Positions 42,291 to 47,999 of a DNA stretch of 47,999 bases are shown here, piece by piece. The notes below the pieces were generated by a model. It ran no database searches. It was given only the letters and a program-made list of their open reading frames with translations, and had not been told where the DNA came from. Made by a program: the position numbers and the translations under genes. The stretch comes from an uncultured Phascolarctobacterium sp. Lineage in GTDB: Bacteria > Bacillota > Negativicutes > Acidaminococcales > Acidaminococcaceae. The stretch covers positions 1-47,999 of the forward strand of contig NZ_CAKPTG010000020.1 in the NCBI RefSeq assembly GCF_934190775.1, written 5' to 3'. Numbering within the stretch: the first letter of the stretch is position 1; every line of letters begins with the position of its first letter.

Positions 42291-42364
42291 TGGAGCGGGC
42301 GATGGGAATCGAACCCACAACATCAGCTTGGAAGGCTGAGGTTTTACCACTAAACTACACCCGC
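42291..42364 (-). tRNA. tRNA-Gly (anticodon UCC)
   Basis: A 74-base cloverleaf with CCA on the minus strand. Acceptor GCGGGTG; anticodon stem TCAGC/GCTGA with loop CTTCCAA, anticodon TCC; T-loop GGTTCGATTCC. Confidence 0.96.
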
Positions 42365-42369
42365 GCAAA

Positions 42370-42446
42370 TGGTCGGAGTGGCAGGATTCGAACCTGCGAC
42401 ACCCTGCTCCCAAGGCAGGTGCGCTACCAAACTGCGCTACACCCCG
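42370..42446 (-). tRNA. tRNA-Pro (anticodon UGG)
   Basis: A 77-base cloverleaf with CCA on the minus strand. Acceptor CGGGGTG; anticodon stem CCTGC/GCAGG with loop CTTGGGA, anticodon TGG. First gene of the three-tRNA transcript. ybaK, which clears Cys mischarged on tRNA-Pro, lies about 2.1 kb away. Confidence 0.96.
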
Positions 42447-42458
42447 AATACAAAAGGT

Positions 42459-42487
42459 ATTATACTATTTAATTAAACAGATGTCAA
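42459..42487 (-). promoter_or_regulatory. Consensus promoter of the tRNA cluster
   Basis: On the minus strand TTGACA, 17 bases, TATAAT: a perfect match to the sigma70/sigmaA consensus, ending 12 bases before tRNA-Pro. Confidence 0.9.
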
Positions 42488-42516
42488 GAGAAAATATATA
42501 GTTTGTTAATCATAAA

Positions 42517-42552
42517 GCAGAAGAAAAATATAAAAGCATATTTTTCTTCTGC
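42517..42552 (-). terminator. Terminator of nadE
   Basis: A perfect 14-bp inverted repeat GCAGAAGAAAAATA / TATTTTTCTTCTGC with an eight-base loop, starting 13 bases beyond the nadE stop and just before the tRNA promoter. Confidence 0.75.
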
Positions 42553-42565
42553 CGGATAAGCTTTT

Positions 42566-44458
42566 TTACTGCAGCAGTTCTTCCTTCAGTTCGTAATATT
42601 CACGTGAGAAATAGGGCGTGAGCTGTGCTTCGCGGTGGTCATAGCCAAAGGCGCGTTTAGTGAGCGACAAAACAGGCGGTGCCTGAATGCGTTTGGCAAC
42701 AGCAAAGCCTGCGAACAGCTTCCACCAGCGTTCCAAATCAGCAATCAGCGCAGCGACGTCGGGGCAGGCTTCGTCAATCGCTTCCTGTGTGCAGCCAAGC
42801 TCTGCCGCCAGCGTGCCTGCCTTGTACCAGCGCAGGATATCTGCCGGTGTAGTTTTGTGCCAATTTTCAATAAAGGCGCGCAGCAGATAATCGTGATAGC
42901 CATAAACCAGCGGGTCGCCGCCATTGCCTACTGTCTGCGCGTCTGAAAGCTCGGCACTGGGGCGTATGCAGAAGATGGCTTCGGGGATTACCTCGCGCTT
43001 GTAGACTTCCTCATTCAGATAACGCCCCAAGGCATATACCTGGTGCTTCCACAGGTCACCAATCATGGCCATAGCGCCGCAGATGTCGCCGTAGAAGGTG
43101 GCGTAGCCAATAGCCAGCTCTGCTTTGTTGGAGTTACAGCTGAAGGCGCCGCCGAAGGCTGCAGAGGCAGCGGCAATGACACGTGCACCGCGGTCGCGGG
43201 CCTGGATATTTTCTTTAATCAGTTCGCTGAGCTGCAGATTGAAGCTGTTGCCGTCTGCCAGATGGGTGATGGGAGTTTCTTCCAACTGCTTGACTGTCAG
43301 CTCATAGCTTTCGTTGATGGGCATTACGGCGTAGTTGGCGCCTAATGCTTGCGCCAGCTGCTGCGCGCTGTTGCGCGTGGCAGCTGAGTTGAAGCGTGAA
43401 GGCAGGTTGAGCAGCAGGATATTTTCCGGTCCCAGGATATCCGCATACATGACGGCGGTTACGGCGCTGTCGATGCCGCCGGAAAGACCGATGGTCATGC
43501 GTTTGATACCGCATTGCTGCAAAAATCTGGCGGTGCCGTAGCGCAGGGCGCGGTAAACGGATTCCGGTTCCTGGGGCAGCACGGCCGGAGGGCAGGTGGG
43601 GATAAGGCAGTTTGCTTCTGTATCCCAGGTCAATTCCAAAAAGGTGTCCTCATACATGGGCGCGGAGCTAACCAGACTGCCGTCGCCGTTGTAGGCGGAA
43701 GTGCAGCCGTCGTAGGTGAAGATGTTCTTGCCGTTATTTTGGATACCGACGTTGTTGCAGTAGATGAGCGGAATGCCTGCGGTGCGTGCCTGCGCACTGA
43801 AAAGGCGGTTGCGCTTACGGTTTTTGCCCAGCGTATAGGGCGAGCAGGAAAGGTTGCATAAAAGCTGTGCTCCATTGGCTGCCAGCGTTTGCGGTACGTT
43901 GAGATGATAGTTTTCCGTCCAGCCGTCCTCGCACAGCATGACGCCAAGGCGCAGGCTGGTGCCTCGAATGACAATTTCCAATGGCTGCAGTGCTTCGCTG
44001 ACGCTCGCACCTTCTTCAGCGCAGAGCTTCTGCAGGCTGTAAAAATGACGGCAGTCATCAAATTCGCGGTAGTTGGGCAGCGAGTTCTTGATGAAGAAGT
44101 TGCGTCCCTGATAACCGCCAACGAGCCTGCCGTTTTGGCAGGCAAAGGCGGCGTTGTACTTGCGCACGCGTCCGTCTTCATTGAGCTTACCGGGCTCGGT
44201 GGCAACGCTACCGAAGATTACGCAGATATTTTCAGTGGCTGCGACGATTTTTTCGGCATAATAGGCGCAGTCATCCAAAAAGGTCTGCTGCTCCCAGATG
44301 TCGCCGATAAGATAACCGGGAAGCGCCATTTCCGGCAACAGCAGGATATCGGCTGCAAAGCTACGCGCTTTTTCGATAGCGTCAATGATTTTCTTATAGT
44401 TTACATCAGGACGGCCGGGAGTTATTTCCAGCTGTCCGCAGATAATTTTCAGCTTCAA
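42566..44458 (-). CDS. nadE: Glutamine-dependent NAD+ synthetase
   Basis: Last step of NAD synthesis, amidating nicotinate adenine dinucleotide with glutamine nitrogen. 630 residues in two domains. An N-terminal nitrilase-type glutaminase has the triad E43 (LPEMAL), K124 (IKNSLPNY) and C176 (MLCEDGW). A C-terminal synthetase has the pyrophosphate loop SGGIDS (326-331). This is the usual length for the two-domain class. It is divergent from ybaK, with a 97-base shared promoter region in which TATTAT and TATAAT overlap on opposite strands. Confidence 0.95.
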   Translation of the reverse strand: MKLKIICGQLEITPGRPDVNYKKIIDAIEKARSFAADILLLPEMALPGYLIGDIWEQQTFLDDCAYYAEKIVAATENICVIFGSVATEPGKLNEDGRVRKYNAAFACQNGRLVGGYQGRNFFIKNSLPNYREFDDCRHFYSLQKLCAEEGASVSEALQPLEIVIRGTSLRLGVMLCEDGWTENYHLNVPQTLAANGAQLLCNLSCSPYTLGKNRKRNRLFSAQARTAGIPLIYCNNVGIQNNGKNIFTYDGCTSAYNGDGSLVSSAPMYEDTFLELTWDTEANCLIPTCPPAVLPQEPESVYRALRYGTARFLQQCGIKRMTIGLSGGIDSAVTAVMYADILGPENILLLNLPSRFNSAATRNSAQQLAQALGANYAVMPINESYELTVKQLEETPITHLADGNSFNLQLSELIKENIQARDRGARVIAAASAAFGGAFSCNSNKAELAIGYATFYGDICGAMAMIGDLWKHQVYALGRYLNEEVYKREVIPEAIFCIRPSAELSDAQTVGNGGDPLVYGYHDYLLRAFIENWHKTTPADILRWYKAGTLAAELGCTQEAIDEACPDVAALIADLERWWKLFAGFAVAKRIQAPPVLSLTKRAFGYDHREAQLTPYFSREYYELKEELLQ

Positions 44459-44555
44459 TTTATTGTCCTCACAATTTTATTTGCATTTTACATTACTATA
44501 GTGCTATTATAACAGAGATGAAGTAATTTCTCTAGCATAGAGGGGGTTTTTCCTG

Positions 44556-45041
44556 ATGAAACATAACAAAAAAACTAATGCAGCCCGCCGCCTGGACGAG
44601 CTGAAGATAGAATATCGCCTGCTGGAATATCCGGTAGACGAGGAGCATCTGGATGCTGTGCATGTTGCCGCAGAGGTTGGCATGCCTGCATCACAGGTAT
44701 TCAAAACACTTGTGGTACGCGGTGACAAGAACGGTATTATGTTTGCCGTGATTCCGGGTGACGGTGAGCTTGATTTGAAAGCTTTAGCTAGAGCCAGCGG
44801 CAATAAGCGTGCTGAGCTGGTGCACCTGAAGGAGGTGCTGCCGCTGACAGGCTATATCCGCGGTGGCTGTTCACCCTTAGGCGCGAAGAAGAATTATCCT
44901 GTATATATGGACGAGACGAGCAATAACTGGCCGGAGATTGCTATCAGCGCCGGTCAACGCGGTATGCAGATTATTGCAGCACCTGCTGATTTGCAGCGTG
45001 CTACCTCTGCGACAGTGGCGCCGCTTATTTTTGCGGAGTAA
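44556..45041 (+). CDS. ybaK: Cys-tRNA(Pro)/Cys-tRNA(Cys) deacylase YbaK
   Basis: Editing enzyme removing Cys from mischarged tRNA-Pro. 161 residues with the YbaK/EbsC pattern: QVFKTLVVRGDKNGIMFAVIPGDGELDLKALA (quoted in part: FKTLVVRGD, VIPGDGELDL), then GYIRGGCSPLGAKK and GQRGMQIIAAPADL. The lysine of FKTL matches the conserved active-site residue. A promoter candidate TTGCAT-18-TATTAT lies upstream. Confidence 0.93.
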   Translation: MKHNKKTNAARRLDELKIEYRLLEYPVDEEHLDAVHVAAEVGMPASQVFKTLVVRGDKNGIMFAVIPGDGELDLKALARASGNKRAELVHLKEVLPLTGYIRGGCSPLGAKKNYPVYMDETSNNWPEIAISAGQRGMQIIAAPADLQRATSATVAPLIFAE

Positions 45042-45197
45042 CTCTTGTTCCTTCTTTTAAAATGTGCTATTATAATCTTGATAACCTATTTGCACAATTG
45101 TGTTTGGAAGAAATACGGCTGTGCTGGCCTGTAGACGTATAGTTAACGCTGCAGGCAGTATGATGTCAAAAACTATAGAAGAAAGTAGGTTGAATTT
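45042..45197 (+). promoter_or_regulatory. Leader region of thrC
   Basis: TATAAT at 45071-45076 with a weak -35 is followed by a leader of about 115 bases containing a GCCTGTAG/CTGCAGGC hairpin. No T-box consensus is visible and no terminator precedes the gene. Confidence 0.4.
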
Positions 45198-46688
45198 ATG
45201 TTATATGTTAGTACACGAGGGAAAACTGATTTAGTTTCTGCTGCGCATGCGATTACCCGCGGCCTGGCAGCAGATGGTGGTTTGTTTGTGCCGCAGAATA
45301 TTCCTGCGATGCGTATGATTGATATAAAGGCGATGGAGCGCAAGCCTTACACTGAGCGTGCGATTGATGTGCTGCTGCAGTTTCTGACTGATTTCAGCGA
45401 GGACGAGCTGCGCGAGTGTGTGAATGCTGCCTACGCGCCGGAAAAATTTGGTGATAATCCTGTGCCGCTGGTGCAGGTGAATGATAATACTGCTGTGCTG
45501 GAGCTGTGGCATGGTCCGACGTCCGCTTTTAAGGATATGGCGCTCCAGCTTTTGCCGCATCTTCTGACACGTTCGATGCAGAAGACGGGCGAGACGAATA
45601 AGGTTGTTATTCTGGTTGCAACCTCCGGCGATACAGGCAAGGCTGCTTTGGAGGGCTTTGCTGATGTTCCTGGTACGCAGATTATTGTTTTCTACCCTAG
45701 TGAGGGCGTGAGCGATATCCAGAAGCAGCAGATGATTACCCAGGCTGGCAAGAACGTGAAGGTTTTTGGCATTGAGGGTAATTTTGATGATGCTCAGCGC
45801 GGCGTGAAGGAAATTTTCGGTAATACTGCGCTCAGTGATGAGCTGGAAAAGAAGGGCTATACCTTCTCTTCTGCCAATTCTATTAACTGGGGCCGTCTGG
45901 TGCCGCAGATTGTGTATTATTTCAGCGCTTATGTTGATGCGATTAAGGCAGGTAAGATTACTGCCGGTCAGCCGATTAATTTTGTTGTTCCTACCGGTAA
46001 TTTCGGTGATATTCTGGCCGGTTATTATGCTAAGCTGATGGGCCTGCCGATTGACAGACTGCTGTGCGCTTCCAACAGCAATAATGTCCTGACTGATTTT
46101 ATCAATACCGGTGTTTATGATAAGCGCCGCGAATTTTATAAAACTGTTTCTCCTTCGATGGATATCCTTGTTTCCAGCAATCTGGAGCGCTTGCTGTACA
46201 GTGTGACGGAGCATGATGCTGCGCGTGTGGCAGATTATATGAAGCGTTTGAATACCGAAGGTCATTATGAGATTGACAGCGATGATCTGAAGCAGATTCA
46301 AAGCCAGTTCTTCGGTGCCTGGGTTGATGAGCTGGAAACGAAGGAGGCTATCGGCCGTATCTATAATGATCATCATTATTTGATGGATACGCATACTGCC
46401 GTTGCTTGGCGTGCGATGGAAAAATATCGCTTCCTGACCAGTGATGAAACCTATACTGTGGTGCTGTCTACCGCAAGTCCGTATAAGTTTGCTGATAGTG
46501 TGCTGGCGGCGCTTGATGACGCGCAGCCGCAGAGCAGTAATCCTTTTGAGCTGCTGCAAAAGCTGCATGCCGATACTGGTACGGAGATTCCGCCGCGTAT
46601 GCTGGCGCTGGAGAACCTGCCGGTGCTGCATTCCGAGGTTATTCCTGCGGACAAGATGGAGCTGGCGGTTGTGAAGAATCTGGTGTAA
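45198..46688 (+). CDS. thrC: Threonine synthase
   Basis: PLP enzyme converting O-phosphohomoserine to threonine. 496 residues, the long (yeast/E. coli-like) class: YVSTRGKTDLVS at the N-terminus, the PLP lysine K112 in GPTSAFKDMALQ, the phosphate-binding ATSGDTGKAALEG, and SANSINWGRLVPQ. It has its own leader and a terminator-like hairpin after it; no other threonine genes are nearby. Confidence 0.95.
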   Translation: MLYVSTRGKTDLVSAAHAITRGLAADGGLFVPQNIPAMRMIDIKAMERKPYTERAIDVLLQFLTDFSEDELRECVNAAYAPEKFGDNPVPLVQVNDNTAVLELWHGPTSAFKDMALQLLPHLLTRSMQKTGETNKVVILVATSGDTGKAALEGFADVPGTQIIVFYPSEGVSDIQKQQMITQAGKNVKVFGIEGNFDDAQRGVKEIFGNTALSDELEKKGYTFSSANSINWGRLVPQIVYYFSAYVDAIKAGKITAGQPINFVVPTGNFGDILAGYYAKLMGLPIDRLLCASNSNNVLTDFINTGVYDKRREFYKTVSPSMDILVSSNLERLLYSVTEHDAARVADYMKRLNTEGHYEIDSDDLKQIQSQFFGAWVDELETKEAIGRIYNDHHYLMDTHTAVAWRAMEKYRFLTSDETYTVVLSTASPYKFADSVLAALDDAQPQSSNPFELLQKLHADTGTEIPPRMLALENLPVLHSEVIPADKMELAVVKNLV

Positions 46689-46711
46689 TTGTGGCTTGAT
46701 GCGGAGAGTAC

Positions 46712-46740
46712 TTGCGTTGTGGGTATGTTTTCGCTATAAT
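46712..46740 (+). promoter_or_regulatory. Promoter of larB
   Basis: TTGCGT, 17 bases, TATAAT, the same hexamers and spacing as the mraZ promoter. The start would lie just before the hairpin that precedes larB. Confidence 0.6.
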
Positions 46741-46768
46741 ATAACCGAAATTTAATATTTATATATGC

Positions 46769-46803
46769 AAGACTTAGTCTGCCGGGCGGCGGACTAAGTC
46801 TTT
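46769..46803 (+). terminator. Hairpin between thrC and larB
   Basis: AAGACTTAGTC-T-GCC pairs with GGC-G-GACTAAGTCTT and is followed by a short T-rich run. It lies downstream of the larB promoter and 7 bases before the larB ribosome site, so it could attenuate larB as well as end thrC. Confidence 0.6.
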
Positions 46804-46823
46804 GTCATAAAAGGAGGTATAAA

Positions 46824-47567
<744 letters not shown>

Positions 47568-47578
47568 GTTGGCGTGTG

Positions 47579-47897
47579 CGTCGCAATTAAATATCGCGTT
47601 GCAACCCTTCCGTCTGCTCGCAAAGCTCGCAGCCACCTTCCCTTTCAGGGAAGATATATCAGACTTGCGGAAGGCTAAACTTCGCAAATCTGCTTAACTT
47701 TTATATGCTCCCTGCAAGGGAGCTGGCATCGCCGTAGGCGATGACTGAGGGTTGTGCATCGCCCCCTTTAGTCGCTTACGCGACAGTTCCCCCGAGGGGG
47801 AACCGAGTCTGAAGCTATTAGTCTTGCCTGCCCCTTGGGGAAGGTGCCGAACGTAGTGAGGCGGAAGGGGGCGTAAGCGTCGCAATTGATATATCGC
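47579..47897 (+). repeat. Dispersed palindrome-rich repeat (type A), long copy
   Basis: Begins and ends with the GTCGCAATT..ATATCG boundary. The first 180 bases match 15512-15700 almost base for base. It then has an extra segment with CGCTTACGCG and CCCCCGAGGGGG palindromes. The outer parts are roughly inverted (CCTTCCGTC..CCACCTTCCC against GGGGAAGGTG..GGCGGAAGGG). Confidence 0.85.
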
Positions 47898-47999
47898 GTT
47901 GCAACCCTTCCGTCTGCTCGCTAAAGCTCGCAGCCACCTTCCCTTTCAGGGAAGATATATCAGACTTGCGGAAGGCTAAACTTCGCAAATCTGCTTAAC
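47879..47999 (+). repeat. Dispersed palindrome-rich repeat (type A), cut by the window edge
   Basis: A further tandem copy sharing the boundary GTCGCAATTGATATATCG with the copy before it. It is nearly identical over the 120 bases in view. Confidence 0.85.

Noticed and set aside
45077..45197. T-box or threonine-responsive attenuator before thrC
   Set aside because: No T-box consensus, no Thr-rich leader peptide and no terminator between the promoter and the gene.
47577..47999. CRISPR array suspected from repeated units at the right edge
   Set aside because: Units are about 300 bases with no short repeat/unique spacer pattern; they are tandem copies of a dispersed palindromic element.

Overview
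The window looks like chromosomal DNA of a diderm Firmicute of the Negativicutes (an Acidaminococcales/Phascolarctobacterium-like genome is my best guess). This is inferred from three things. The cell-division cluster has the Gram-positive layout (mraZ, rsmH, ftsL, mur genes, ftsQ, ylxW-like DUF881, sbp, ftsZ). It sits beside an outer-membrane Wzi-type beta-barrel gene, which implies an outer membrane. MurE carries the meso-diaminopimelate signature.

Region by region. 1-3220: an AT-rich, translationally coupled cassette of a dual-GHKL-ATPase histidine kinase (5' end cut by the window), a stand-alone receiver-like protein and a Septu/PtuB-like HNH nuclease; this is a candidate phosphorelay-controlled defence system. 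3400-5773: UDP-glucuronate 4-epimerase and UDP-glucose 6-dehydrogenase, making acidic sugars for capsule, closed by a strong terminator. 5820-10210: accessory DNA with an orphan coiled-coil membrane protein, an Rpn-family nuclease, a decayed NeuD/WecB-like sugar pseudogene, a DUF4160/DUF2442 pair, and two homologous promoter-hairpin-terminator units on the minus strand that look like duplicated small RNAs. 10287-15494: a Wzi-like capsule assembly gene whose last codons and 3' flank (58 bp) are repeated exactly about 3.5 kb downstream. Between the copies lie a RecQ-like helicase fused to a ComF-like phosphoribosyltransferase and a DprA-like protein, a ShosTA-like defence module apparently inserted between wzi and its terminator. 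15512-17363: dispersed palindromic repeats, an atypical lactate/malate dehydrogenase and a DUF1858 protein.

17449-39104: a long, GC-richer housekeeping block on the plus strand: mraZ-rsmH-ftsL-murE-murF-mraY-murD-murG-murC-ddl-ftsQ-DUF881-sbp-ftsZ-nrdR, then pgeF, a hydrolase, a lipoprotein cyclophilin, phoH-ybeY-cdd-era-corC-like-recO. Genes often found here (ftsI/spoVD, ftsW, murB, ftsA) are absent from the cluster. era and the CBS gene appear to use non-AUG/GUG/UUG starts.

39130-42120: an AT-rich graveyard of very small genes resembling immunity or orphan toxin-tail fragments, including two paralogous mini-proteins and a Cys-rich CPCC gene broken by a stop codon. 42163-42487: tRNA-Pro, tRNA-Gly and tRNA-Arg on the minus strand under a consensus promoter. 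42517-47567: nadE (minus), then ybaK, thrC and larB (plus). The right edge (47577-47999) holds tandem copies of the dispersed repeat seen at 15.5 kb.

Functionally, the window joins envelope synthesis and division (capsule sugars, Wzi, peptidoglycan precursors, FtsZ) with two separate candidate anti-phage modules and a decayed toxin/immunity region.
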